A stretch of DNA of 64,000 nt from Pseudarthrobacter psychrotolerans. Lineage in GTDB: Bacteria > Actinomycetota > Actinomycetes > Actinomycetales > Micrococcaceae. The stretch lies in NCBI RefSeq assembly GCF_009911795.1, contig NZ_CP047898.1, positions 3,162,001 to 3,226,000 on the forward strand, given 5' to 3'. This document shows positions 8,694 to 17,083 of the stretch, in pieces (position 1 is the first letter of the stretch; each line of letters starts with the position of its first letter). The translations under genes and the position numbers were made by a program. The notes beneath the pieces are model-generated. The model ran no database searches and was not told the DNA's origin. It was given only the letters and a program-made list of their open reading frames with translations.

Positions 8694-10094
8694 ATGAACA
8701 CCGCCAGCGCCCCTGAGGCCATGCAGCCGTCATCGGAACTCGCGTCCGGAACCCAGGCCGCAGGCAGGGGCCGGGTGCTCGCGTGGGCCGCCTGGGACTG
8801 GGGATCTGCGGCCTTCAACGCAGTCATGACCACTTTCGTCTTCACCGTCTACCTCACCTCCAACGCCTTCGGCGACAAGGACCAGGCGTCTGCCGTTCTT
8901 GGCGGTGCACTGGCCATTGCGGGGATCGCCATCGCGCTGCTCGCTCCCGTGACCGGGCAGCGCTCGGATCACGGCGGGCGCCGCAAGCTGTGGCTGGGCG
9001 TCAACACGGCCGCCGTCGCCCTCCTGACGGGCCTGTGCTTTTTTGTGTTCCCACGGCCGGAATTCCTGCTGCTGGGCGTCTCCCTGATCGCGCTGGGAAA
9101 CGTGTTCTTTGAGTTCGCCGGCGTCAACTACAACGCCATGCTCGCCCAGGTCTCCACGCCGAAGAACATTGGCAAGGTCAGCGGATTCGGCTGGGGCATG
9201 GGTTACCTGGGCGGCATTGTGGCACTGCTGATTGTGCTCCAGCTCTTTGTGCAGCCGAGCTTTGACTGGTTCGGCGCCTCCACCGAAGACAGCCTGAACA
9301 TCCGGCTGGTGGCTGTGTTCTCGGCCCTGTGGTTCTTCATTTTCGCCCTGCCGGTGCTGTTCGCGGTCCCGGAGCTGCCGCGGCCGGAGCGGGCCCAGCC
9401 TCTGGGTTTCCTGGCCTCCTACGGCCTGCTGTTCCGCCGGATCAAGGCAATCTATGCCACCAGCCCACACACCATCTATTTCCTCCTGGCCAGCGCAGTC
9501 TTCCGTGACGGCCTCGCCGCCGTCTTCACGTTCGGCGGGATCATCGCGGCCGGCACGTTCGGCTTCGAACTGTCACAGGTCATCTTCTTCGCCATCTTCG
9601 GAAACGTGGTGGCGGCCGTGGGGGCCGTCATCGGCGGGTTCCTGGACGACCGGGTGGGCCCAAGGCCGTGATTGTGGGTTCCCTCGTGGGACTGCTGATC
9701 GCCGGGACCATGATTCTGGCCCTCGGCAACGGGGACTACATCTTCTTTGGCACGGCGTGGGCCGGCAGCACCACCTTCTGGGTCTTCGGGCTGTTCCTGT
9801 GCCTGTTTGTGGGCCCGGCCCAGTCCTCGTCGCGGGCATACCTGGCCCGGCTGGCCCCCACGGCGAGTCCGGCGAGCTGTTCGGCCTTTACGCCACCACA
9901 GGCCGTGCCGTGAGTTTCCTGGCTCCGGCGCTGTTCACCCTGTGCATCACGCTGGCCGCTCCCCTGGTGGCCCCGGCGAGGCCCAGCGCTGGGGAATCCT
10001 CGGCATTATGGTGGTGCTGCTCGCCGGCCTGCTGGTCCTGCTCCCGGTGAAGTCGCCGGACAAGACCCCCATCGCCGTCGTTCCTGTCTCCTAG
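8694..10094 (+). CDS. MFS transporter, UMF1 family-like, with three apparent frameshifts
   Basis: A 12-TM major facilitator protein of about 467 residues is recovered if three single bases are restored. The opening WAAWDWGSAAFNAVMTTFVF is typical of the UMF1 (VPS22/Atg22-like) branch; the substrate is unknown. The frame is lost at the GGGCCC run (about 9658-9663), at CCCCC (about 9854-9858) and at CCCC (about 9970-9973). In each case one added C reconnects a sensible membrane-protein sequence: DDRVGPKAVIVGSLVG, LAPHGESGELFGLYATTG and LVAPGEAQRWGILGI. Three independent real mutations of the same kind are less likely than base-calling errors. The start is ATG 8694. Confidence 0.8.
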
Positions 10095-10283
10095 CACGAA
10101 CGGCCACTTAAGCCCCACCCGCTTGAAGCGCGAACGAGCAGCTAATGACCTTTTGCCGGGGATTTGACGTCATCTGCTGCCAGGTCGCTCTGCATGTGTG
10201 CGCGCAAAAGGGGCGCATCTGTCCGCTCGCGCCGCCGTGCCCACCCCCACCCGTAACCTGCATGTGGAGACTAGGCTGGTGGT

Positions 10284-10766
10284 ATGAACGTGGACGAGAC
10301 TGACCTCCCCGGCATGGGCCGGCGGAAGGACTTCATGACGGCTTCCGGCCGCCGCATCGGCGTCGTGGAGCTGCGGGAGGGCCAGATGGAACTCATTGTT
10401 TCCACCTGGGACGATCCCGACACCTGCCAGGCGTCGATTCCCCTGACCGGGGATGAGGCCGCCACCCTGGGCAACCTCCTGGGCGGCCAGCACCTGGCCA
10501 TGAAACTGAGTGAAGAGCACAGGGAGATCCCGGGCATTGTGACCCGGCAGTTCTCCATCGCCCCGGAATCCCCGTTCCAGAACCAGCCCATGGGGAAGGC
10601 CTGCATCCGCACCCGCTGCGGAGTCTCGATCGTGGCGATCATGCGTGAAGGCGAGGTGCTCCCGTCGCCGGGACCCGACGTCGTACTTCACCCCGGCGAC
10701 CTCCTCATTGCAGTTGGAACGCAAGAGGGCCTGGATTCGGCGGCCGATATCCTGCGTAACGGCTGA
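10284..10766 (+). CDS. K+/H+ antiporter regulatory subunit (KhtT-like, TrkA-C domain)
   Basis: This 160-residue cytosolic protein has a TrkA-C (RCK_C) nucleotide/ligand-binding domain over its last ~80 residues (CIRTRCGVSIVAIMREG and HPGDLLIAVGTQEGLDSAA). The N-terminal half resembles KhtT-type regulators that gate a CPA2 antiporter. Five bases separate it from the transporter gene. In Bacillus the KhtTU system exports K+ in response to alkaline pH and methylglyoxal; that role is transferred by homology only. Confidence 0.85.
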   Translation: MNVDETDLPGMGRRKDFMTASGRRIGVVELREGQMELIVSTWDDPDTCQASIPLTGDEAATLGNLLGGQHLAMKLSEEHREIPGIVTRQFSIAPESPFQNQPMGKACIRTRCGVSIVAIMREGEVLPSPGPDVVLHPGDLLIAVGTQEGLDSAADILRNG

Positions 10767-10771
10767 GCGGC

Positions 10772-11953
10772 ATGGACCCGCTGGCCCTGACCCTCATAGA
10801 GCTGGGGGCCGTTGTGTTCTGCCTTGGCCTGTTGGCCAGGCTGGCCGGACGGATCGGAATGTCACCCATCCCGTTCTACCTCGTTGGCGGACTCGCCTTC
10901 GGCGCAGGCGGCGTGGTCAAGCTCGAAGGTATGCACGAATTCGCACATCTCTCCGGCGAAATCGGCGTGATCCTGCTGTTGCTTATGCTCGGTTTGGAAT
11001 ATACGGCTGCCGAGCTTTTCACCGGTCTGCGCAGGTCCTGGCAGGCCGGTGTTCTTGACCTGGTATTGAATTTCCTGCCCGGCGCTGCGCTGGCTCTCCT
11101 GCTTGGCTGGGGCCTGGTGGGCGCCATGGTCATGGGCGGTGTTACGTACATATCGTCCTCAGGGATCGCTGCCAAGGTCATCACCGATCTCGGCAGGATC
11201 GGCAACCGGGAGACCCCCGTGGTGCTGTCGATCCTCGTATTCGAGGACCTGGCCATGGCCGTGTACCTTCCCATCCTCACCGCAACGCTCGCCGGCGTGA
11301 GCTTCCTGGGCGGGCTCACCACGGTAGCAATCTCCTTGGCGGTGGTCACCGTGGTGCTGATGGTGGCACTGCGGCACGGACACCACGTATCAAAAGCGGT
11401 GCACAGCGAAAACTCCGAAGTCTTCCTGCTTAACCTGCTCGGTGCCGCACTGCTGGTGGCCGGCGTGGCGTCCGCGATGCAGGTTTCGGCAGCGGTGGGC
11501 GCGTTTATGCTGGGCATCGCCATCTCGGGCGCCACTGCGCATAACGCCACCCGGATCCTGGAACCGCTGCGGGATCTCTTTGCGGCCATCTTCTTTGTGG
11601 CCTTCGGACTCAATACGGACCCGTCGTCCATCCCGCCAGTGCTCGGCTGGGCCCTGATCCTGGCGGTCATCACCGCCGCCACCAAGATGCTCACAGGCAT
11701 CTGGGCTGCCAAGCGGGCCGGCATCGCCCGCCCGGGACGCTTCCGCGCAGGCGCCGCACTGATAGCCCGCGGCGAGTTCTCCATTGTGATCGCCGGGCTG
11801 GCCGTGGCATCAGGCGTGGTCCCGCACGACCTCGCCGCCCTGGCAACCGCCTACGTGCTGATCATGGCCATCCTCGGGCCGCTGGCCGCTCGCTATGTGG
11901 AACCGGTGCTCAAGGCCCTCGGCGGGCAGGCGCGGATGGCCGCGAAGGGGTAG
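10772..11953 (+). CDS. CPA2 monovalent cation/H+ antiporter (KhtU/Kef-type)
   Basis: This 393-residue polytopic protein has about 12 transmembrane segments. The CPA2 signatures are seen in LVGGLAFGAGGVVKLEG, LLLLMLGLEYTAAEL and the catalytic-core helix LSILVFEDLAMAVYLPIL, with the Glu-Asp pair. It lacks the C-terminal KTN domain of KefB/C, consistent with the separate TrkA-C subunit encoded just upstream. The pair forms a two-gene operon. Confidence 0.9.
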   Translation: MDPLALTLIELGAVVFCLGLLARLAGRIGMSPIPFYLVGGLAFGAGGVVKLEGMHEFAHLSGEIGVILLLLMLGLEYTAAELFTGLRRSWQAGVLDLVLNFLPGAALALLLGWGLVGAMVMGGVTYISSSGIAAKVITDLGRIGNRETPVVLSILVFEDLAMAVYLPILTATLAGVSFLGGLTTVAISLAVVTVVLMVALRHGHHVSKAVHSENSEVFLLNLLGAALLVAGVASAMQVSAAVGAFMLGIAISGATAHNATRILEPLRDLFAAIFFVAFGLNTDPSSIPPVLGWALILAVITAATKMLTGIWAAKRAGIARPGRFRAGAALIARGEFSIVIAGLAVASGVVPHDLAALATAYVLIMAILGPLAARYVEPVLKALGGQARMAAKG

Positions 11954-12009
11954 CGCCCGGCCAACCACGCGCCCCTCACGCTCGCAGCCCTGCCCCCCTG
12001 CCCCGGCGT

Positions 12010-12066
12010 CGAGGGGTGAGATCTCGGCGCTTTGACGGACCGTTGACGCCGAGACCTCACCCCTCG
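12010..12066. repeat. Palindromic repeat, family 1, copy 1
   Basis: Two 20-bp arms (12010-12029 and 12047-12066) are complementary at 19 of 20 positions, around a loop of 17 bases. The right arm contains CGAGACCTCACCCCTCG, which recurs at 13120-13136. The right arm overlaps the 3' end of the minus-strand gene at 12057 and supplies its last codons and its stop. As a hairpin it could also end transcription from either side. Confidence 0.85.
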
Positions 12067-13002
12067 ATCCGCCATCCCGCCCGGACGAGCGCGTCCAGTA
12101 CGCGGTGGGCGCATCCATCAAAGCGCCTCTGGCCTACATGCCCAGCTGTGACGGTCACCGATGCCCAGCCGATGGCCGCGATGGACTCGTCCCGCCGGAT
12201 GTCTGACTCACGCTGGCGTTCTTCCAGGTGATGCCGGCCGTCGTAGTTAACGGCTAACTTGAAGTCCGGAAACGCAACGTCTGGCCAGGCGAGTTCCCGC
12301 CCAATGGCATCCTGCACCACGTACCTCAGCGTGGGCTCCGGCAGTCCGAGCCTTCCGATGGCCAGCCGCAGCCGGGTCTCCGGCGCGGAATCGGCCCCAA
12401 CCCGGCACAATTCCAGAGCCTGCCTGGCTTTCCGGATACCGCGGGCGCCCGGGGTGGACTGGACCTGCTCGAGAATGTCCCCGAGTGAACACAACGCGTC
12501 CTTCTTAGGCCCGAAGCTCCTCGCCTGGCTGCAGATGAAGTAGTCCGCCGCCGCCACCAAATCCTCCAAGTCCAGGACCGCGGCTAAGTCCAGCCACGTC
12601 CGCGCAGGGCTGGTGACCCGGACGCCGTCGAGCTCCCCCCACATCCCGGTTGCGAAGGGCCAGCCGGTGACCGGCTACCCCTTTGCGCACCGGCCGGGCG
12701 CCTCCGCCGATCTTCGCCAAGTGGATTTTCAGTTCGTTCTGAAGTGCCAGAGGCAGCGGGCAGCCCCACAGCAGCGCCGCCGTGGCCTGGCAGCAGACGA
12801 CACCTGGAGAGAGTGCGGCCAGCAATGCGCAGGTGTGGTGCAGAGGCTGCGACGCACCCCAGGGAACCCGCACTCCGCGGCTTGCCACGCGGAGATCACT
12901 CCGCCATGCACGCGCCGCGGGGACCCCTGAGTGGACCTGCTGATGCACGGTAAACGAACGTCCCGCAAGGTGGTCCGGAAGAGGTGAAGGCTGCCGCATG
13001 AC
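12057..13002 (-). CDS. AbiEi-like / DUF559 nuclease-fold protein, frameshifted
   Basis: A protein of about 314 residues is recovered after one indel is corrected. The N-terminal part resembles the helical AbiEi-like antitoxin domain found in actinobacterial DUF559 proteins. The middle has VRVTSPARTWLDLA, and the C-terminal third has the DUF559 (Vsr-like) motif NYDGRHHLEERQRESDIRRDE. The usual acidic residue before YDG is Asn here, which may weaken nuclease activity. The frame breaks at a run of six C on the plus strand (12635-12640); removing one gives RDVGELDGV. ATG 13002 is the likely start. Palindromic repeats stand on both sides. The role is unknown; a second family member is at 55196-56020. 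Confidence 0.65.
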
Positions 13003-13087
13003 CCATTGTTGGCACGGCCGCACCGCCCCAACCCGGTTATCCACAGAGTGGAGGAGTAGTGGTGCCCAAACGGCCGCACCAAACGGT

Positions 13088-13136
13088 TAGATCTCAGCGC
13101 CAAGACGGAAGGATGGCGCCGAGACCTCACCCCTCG
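13088..13136. repeat. Palindromic repeat, family 1, copy 2
   Basis: The arms AGATCTCAGCGCCA and TGGCGCCGAGACCT form an imperfect hairpin. The 3' arm continues into CACCCCTCG, the same right arm as the copy at 12010-12066 (about 21 of 22 bases). It lies between the start of the nuclease-fold gene and the end of dcd, so the two copies bracket that single gene. Confidence 0.8.
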
Positions 13137-13146
13137 GTGAAAGGGC

Positions 13147-13722
13147 TCAGACCTCGGTGCGGTGGAAGTTCAGGTGGCTGCGGCTGGCTGTCGGGCCGCG
13201 CTGGCCCTGGTAGCGGTTGCCATATTCGCCCGAGCCGTAGGGAAACTCGGCGGCAGAGGTCAGCCGGAAGAAGCACAGCTGGCCGATCTTCATGCCAGGC
13301 CAGAGCTTGATGGGCAGCGTGGCCATGTTGGACAGCTCGAGCGTGACGTGGCCGGAAAATCCCGGGTCAATGAACCCGGCCGTGGAGTGAGTCAGCAGGC
13401 CCAGGCGGCCCAGCGAGGACTTGCCTTCCAGCCGCGCAGCAATATCGTCCGGCAGCGTGACGGTCTCGTAGGTGGAGCCCAGGACAAACTCGCCGGGGTG
13501 CAGGATGAACGGCTCCCCGCTCTCCACCTCCACCAGCCGGGTCAGCTCGGGCTGATCTTCCGCGGGGTCGATATGCGCGTACTTGTGGTTGTCGAAGAGT
13601 CGGAAAAACCGGTCGATCCGCACGTCCACCGAAGATGGCTGGACCATCCCGGGATCGTACGGTTCGAGGACGATCCGTTGGGAGTCTAGTTCGGCACGAA
13701 TGTCGCGGTCAGAGATCAGCAC
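13147..13722 (-). CDS. dcd: dCTP deaminase
   Basis: This 191-residue homotrimeric enzyme deaminates dCTP to dUTP for dTMP synthesis. The family motifs are clear: [16 protein letters not shown] near residue 30, [10 protein letters not shown] near 105, and [21 protein letters not shown] with the catalytic Glu region. The C-terminus [18 protein letters not shown] is the lid segment. In actinobacteria such enzymes may also hydrolyse dUTP to dUMP; that cannot be decided by eye. It is divergent from the CAP gene. Confidence 0.96.
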   Translation of the reverse strand: MLISDRDIRAELDSQRIVLEPYDPGMVQPSSVDVRIDRFFRLFDNHKYAHIDPAEDQPELTRLVEVESGEPFILHPGEFVLGSTYETVTLPDDIAARLEGKSSLGRLGLLTHSTAGFIDPGFSGHVTLELSNMATLPIKLWPGMKIGQLCFFRLTSAAEFPYGSGEYGNRYQGQRGPTASRSHLNFHRTEV

Positions 13723-13836
13723 CGTCCCAAATTACTATGCGTTGTCCACAGCGCACACATTTTCGTTGTTGCTGTGGCCTACTGGGGCTAATGTTGCCTC
13801 AGAATGACAGCCGCCGGATGGTCTCCCGGTTGGTAC

Positions 13837-13861
13837 AACTGAACTGAACTGAACTGAACTG
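13837..13861. repeat. AACTG pentanucleotide tandem repeat (5 copies)
   Basis: Five perfect AACTG units are followed by a degenerate ATCTG. The repeat ends about 15 bp before the TTG start of the secreted CAP protein. Because the unit is 5 bp and contains TGA across the junction, every plus-strand frame is closed within it, so it is not coding on that strand. A change in copy number would alter promoter or leader spacing in 5-bp steps. Confidence 0.95.
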
Positions 13862-13875
13862 ATCTGGGGTTGGTT

Positions 13876-15570
13876 TTGAATAAATTTGCGGCGCCCGCCG
13901 TTGTGGCGATGCTGTGCGCGCTGGCACTCGTTTCCCCGGCCGCCGGCATGTATTCCGGCCCGCCGGTGGATGGGCCGTTAGTCCAGGCGGGTGCCCTGGG
14001 GCCGCGCGCGGTCACGTTGGGCCCGGCGGGAACAGCGGACGACGACGACGGCGCAGCCGACGCGGATACCGGCCTCGGGTCTCTGCTCGCCCCAGCTGTG
14101 GAACCGGTGATCATACCGGCGTCGCCTGCCGGAGAACTCGCCGCAACGGTGCCGCCGGCGGCGACTGCCCCCGCGGCCACCGCCTCCGAACCAGTCGCGC
14201 CCGAGCCGCCCTCAGTCCCACCCCTCTGGGCCCCCGAATCTGAACTTGCACAGAACAACACCACGGCTCCAGCCCCGCCGGCCCCAGCAACGGAATCCCT
14301 TGGCACCGAGGCCCTGGTGCCGGACAGCAACACGGCCGCCATCCTCACGGTATTCACCAAAATCAACGAATACCGGGTGTCCAAGGGCCTGGCGCCGGTC
14401 AAGTACCACCCCACGGTGGCCAGCATGGCCCAGGAATGGTCAGACAACATTGCCACGCGGGAAGTGATCGAGCATCGGGCCAGTTTCTGGACGGATCCCC
14501 GCGCCTTGAACCCGGACAATGGCGCCGGCGAGGTCATCGCCATCCGTACGGACCGCGACGCGGCACAGCTGGTGGAGTGGTGGAAAAGCTCTCCCGGGCA
14601 CAACGCCATGCTGCTCGATCCGCGGTTCAACGTCATGGGCGCCGGGATCTCTTACACGAACAGCCTGTTCACCATCTGGGGCGTGGTGAACTTTTTCGGC
14701 TACACCACCCTGCCCGCCGGCACACTCACCTCCCCCGGGAGCAGTTCCGCCGGAGGGGGCGCGTTCCCCGCCCCGGCGCCCACCGTGTGCGATCCTGCCG
14801 TCAAACACATGCCGCCCACCCTGGATTTGACCAGCGCGGCGATCAACAGTGCAGCTGATCTGGTGACCATCAACGCCTCAGGCCAGCTCATCAACCGCCC
14901 CTCCACAGGGAACAGGACCTTTGGTGCTGCCAAGGTCATCGGCTCCGGTTTCGGAACGGCCAAGGAAGTGTTCACTACAGACTGGGACCGCGACGGCGCG
15001 TATGACCTCCTCACCCAGTGGACCAACGGCGACCTGACCCTGCACCGAGGTATCGCCACCGGCGGGTTCCAGTCGTCGGTCACCTTGGGCAGTGGCGGCT
15101 GGGAAACCATGACGCTGGCTGTGGGCGGTTGGTGTGCCAACAACCGCCTGCCCCAACTCATCGCATTGGACACCACCGGCACCCTGTTCCTCTACCCGAA
15201 CGTGGGCCTCGCGGACATGTCATCACGCACAACCTTGGCCACGGGGGTGACGGCCCGGAAGCTCGCCATGGTGGACTATGACGCCGACGGCTTCCAGGAT
15301 CTCCTGGCCATTAAGCCCGACGGCGGTGTGCTGCTTTACCGCGGAGCCGGCACTCCGGCGCCACGCGCCGAAGCCCGCCTCACCGTCGCCACCGGCTGGA
15401 CTGATGTCACAGGAATCCGTCCGCTGCGTGACGTGACGGCCCTGAACTCCACGGGAGTGGCACTGCGCCGGGCCAACGATGTGGTGCAGTACTGGGACCT
15501 GAGCGCCGGAAGCCTGGCGTCGCCGTCGAACATCACCGGAAGCTGGACGGGCCAGCGGCTGGCGCAGTAG
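13876..15570 (+). CDS. Secreted CAP-domain protein with C-terminal FG-GAP/VCBS-like repeats
   Basis: This exported protein has about 564 residues. A signal peptide (NKFAAPAVVAMLCALALVSP) is followed by a low-complexity Ala/Pro/Thr-rich linker to about residue 150, and a CAP (SCP/PR1-like) domain at about 155-285 with IEHRASFW and SPGHNAMLLDPRFNVMGAGI. The last ~230 residues hold repeats with Ca2+-type loops (DWDRDGAYDLL, DYDADGFQDLL), like a beta-propeller. TTG 13876 is preferred because GGGG stands 6 bases upstream; TTG 13870 is also possible. It may act at the cell wall or on extracellular polymers. The AACTG repeat just upstream suggests variable expression. Confidence 0.85.
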   Translation: MNKFAAPAVVAMLCALALVSPAAGMYSGPPVDGPLVQAGALGPRAVTLGPAGTADDDDGAADADTGLGSLLAPAVEPVIIPASPAGELAATVPPAATAPAATASEPVAPEPPSVPPLWAPESELAQNNTTAPAPPAPATESLGTEALVPDSNTAAILTVFTKINEYRVSKGLAPVKYHPTVASMAQEWSDNIATREVIEHRASFWTDPRALNPDNGAGEVIAIRTDRDAAQLVEWWKSSPGHNAMLLDPRFNVMGAGISYTNSLFTIWGVVNFFGYTTLPAGTLTSPGSSSAGGGAFPAPAPTVCDPAVKHMPPTLDLTSAAINSAADLVTINASGQLINRPSTGNRTFGAAKVIGSGFGTAKEVFTTDWDRDGAYDLLTQWTNGDLTLHRGIATGGFQSSVTLGSGGWETMTLAVGGWCANNRLPQLIALDTTGTLFLYPNVGLADMSSRTTLATGVTARKLAMVDYDADGFQDLLAIKPDGGVLLYRGAGTPAPRAEARLTVATGWTDVTGIRPLRDVTALNSTGVALRRANDVVQYWDLSAGSLASPSNITGSWTGQRLAQ

Positions 15571-15573
15571 ACC

Positions 15574-16017
15574 TTAGGCCGCCGTCCGCACTTCCAGGAC
15601 GTCCTTGAGCCGCGCCAGCTGGGACACTTCGGCCTTGATGGTGCGCTGGATGCCGGTGTTCATCAGTCCCAGAAGGCCTTTGGGCTGGTATTCGAGGGCG
15701 AACCTGACCCGAGTGCCGGCCGGTTCGGTGCTGAGGTAGTACCCGCCGGAGTGCTGCGACGGTCCGGAGATCACACGGAACTGGATCTCGGCGCCGGGCC
15801 TGGCCTGGGTTATTTCGAAATCGGCACGGATGGTCCGTCCTGACCGGCCAGTGCAGGTCTGCCGGTAGACAGCGCCTTTGGTTCCGGCGGCACCGGACAT
15901 CAGGCTGATGCTGCGGATACCCATGCGCCATTGGGGAAGGTTCATTCCATCCAGCAGAAACGTGTACACGGTCATTGCGTCGCACCGGATAAGCACCTCG
16001 TGCTCTGCAAATGCCAT
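15574..16017 (-). CDS. SRPBCC (START-like) family protein
   Basis: This 147-residue protein has a START/polyketide-cyclase-like fold: N-terminal beta-strands, GTKGAVYRQTCTGRSGRTIRADFEI in the middle, and a long C-terminal helix after YQPKGLLGLMNTGI. It is convergent with the CAP gene, with 3 bp between stop codons. It resembles the protein encoded at 16369-16746 (shared YxPKGxxxxM region), so the two are likely paralogues on either side of tRNA-Gly. The ligand is unknown. Confidence 0.75.
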   Translation of the reverse strand: MAFAEHEVLIRCDAMTVYTFLLDGMNLPQWRMGIRSISLMSGAAGTKGAVYRQTCTGRSGRTIRADFEITQARPGAEIQFRVISGPSQHSGGYYLSTEPAGTRVRFALEYQPKGLLGLMNTGIQRTIKAEVSQLARLKDVLEVRTAA

Positions 16018-16268
16018 GGGAGTCCTTAGTTAGCGCCGGTCAGGTGGTAGCCCGCCCCACCCCCATGACACCGCAGCTAACGGGTTCAGAGTAGCCACTC
16101 GGCCCGCCCCGGACCTAGCCACCGACGGCGCCGTTATTGAAGAGTTACTGGATGACGCCGCGGATCCGGGCCGTTCGGGCGGACACGGGCCCAGGGCGCT
16201 GTCATGGTTGCAGTCGCGGGATCGCATCTGCGCTAAGCTAAGTTCTGCCCCGCTCGAAATGGGGCGAT

Positions 16269-16342
16269 GCGGCTGTAGCTCAATGGTAGAGCGCTAGCTT
16301 CCCAAGCTTGATACGCGGGTCCGATTCCCGTCAGCCGCTCCA
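16269..16342 (+). tRNA. tRNA-Gly (anticodon CCC), CCA encoded
   Basis: The cloverleaf is complete: acceptor GCGGCTG/CAGCCGC, D arm GCTC..GAGC, anticodon loop TTCCCAA giving CCC, T arm CGGGT/CCCGT-type, discriminator T, and encoded CCA at 16340-16342. The anticodon stem has one T-T mismatch. No integrase or attachment-site duplication is visible beside it. Confidence 0.93.
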
Positions 16343-16368
16343 CAGTCTTCGCACCTCCGCAGCGCTTC

Positions 16369-16746
16369 CTAGCTGCTCCTGGCCTTCCTGATTTCCCGTT
16401 CCACGGCCTTCTTCAGGGCCGCCAGCCTGGCGGCCTCCTGTTTCCGGTAAGTACCCTCCCTGGCCCCGGAAAGCATGCGCCCGATTCCCTTGGGAACATA
16501 CTGCGCAGTCACCGTCAGCCGCGTACTGTCAGCCACCGGGTACACCACGCAGGAACAGATGACGGTTTCGGTGCGCGTTTGGTGTGTTTCGGTCCAGGAC
16601 CGGTCCGTGACCTGATCCCCGACCTGCAGCTCCACACCCTCCTGGCCGAAAACTGCCGAGCGGGCATGGGTATCCACACAGAATGCGTAGACCTCCGGCC
16701 GTCCACAGGGGATAAGGACTGTGCTTTCAATCGTGATGGTTCCCAT
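16369..16746 (-). CDS. SRPBCC-like protein
   Basis: This 125-residue protein begins MGTITIES at ATG 16746; the longer upstream reading frame has no family similarity. It has the alternating hydrophobic strands of a START-like fold, then QYVPKGIGRMLSG and a basic C-terminal helix ending EIRKARSS. It resembles the SRPBCC protein at 15574-16017. Its function is unknown. It is convergent with tRNA-Gly. Confidence 0.65.
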   Translation of the reverse strand: MGTITIESTVLIPCGRPEVYAFCVDTHARSAVFGQEGVELQVGDQVTDRSWTETHQTRTETVICSCVVYPVADSTRLTVTAQYVPKGIGRMLSGAREGTYRKQEAARLAALKKAVEREIRKARSS

Positions 16747-16945
16747 GATGCTGTTCCCGTACTTCCGCAAGCCTGCCCGGCACAGTGCCCAGAGCGCTAT
16801 TTTCACACCGGGAACCCGCCGGGACAATGTCCGACGCGCCGGCGCATCGGCACCGTCTTTCCCCCGCAATTCCCAGCAGCACGTTAGGTCCCGGCGTGTA
16901 TCGTCAGAAGTCAGGAACCTCTTCGGTTCCGCTACAGGAGCAATC

Positions 16946-17083
16946 ATGGCTGACAAGTCCCCGCGTCAAGCAGCATCCAAAAAAGCCGGCAAGTCCATCA
17001 AGGAAAAGCGCGCCGACAAGCGGGCCGCCGGAGCGCCGGCCACCTCCCTGGACATCACGGCCAAGGCCGCAAAAAAGAAGTGA
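16946..17083 (+). CDS. Small, highly basic conserved-type protein (45 aa)
   Basis: This 45-residue protein is rich in Lys, Ala and Arg, with no predicted globular core. AGGAG stands 5 bases before the ATG. The next gene starts with a GTG that overlaps its stop (GTGA), so the two are coupled. Short Lys/Ala proteins of this kind are widespread in Arthrobacter relatives. Nucleic-acid binding would fit the charge but is only a guess. Confidence 0.7.
   Translation: MADKSPRQAASKKAGKSIKEKRADKRAAGAPATSLDITAKAAKKK

Noticed and set aside
9658..9973. Programmed frameshifting in the MFS gene
   Set aside because: Three shifts in one gene, at plain C runs like those in unrelated genes of the window, fit sequencing indels better.
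12057..13002. AbiE-type toxin-antitoxin pair
   Set aside because: Only the AbiEi-like domain is present; no AbiEii nucleotidyltransferase toxin gene adjoins it, and the same holds at 55196-56020.
13788..14636. Minus-strand frame that reads through the AACTG repeat as a QFSSV-type peptide
   Set aside because: It lies opposite the CAP gene and has shadow composition; the repeat is simply open in all minus-strand frames.
16269..16342. Integration site of a genomic island at tRNA-Gly
   Set aside because: No integrase, no repeated 3' tRNA end and no shift in gene character are seen nearby.
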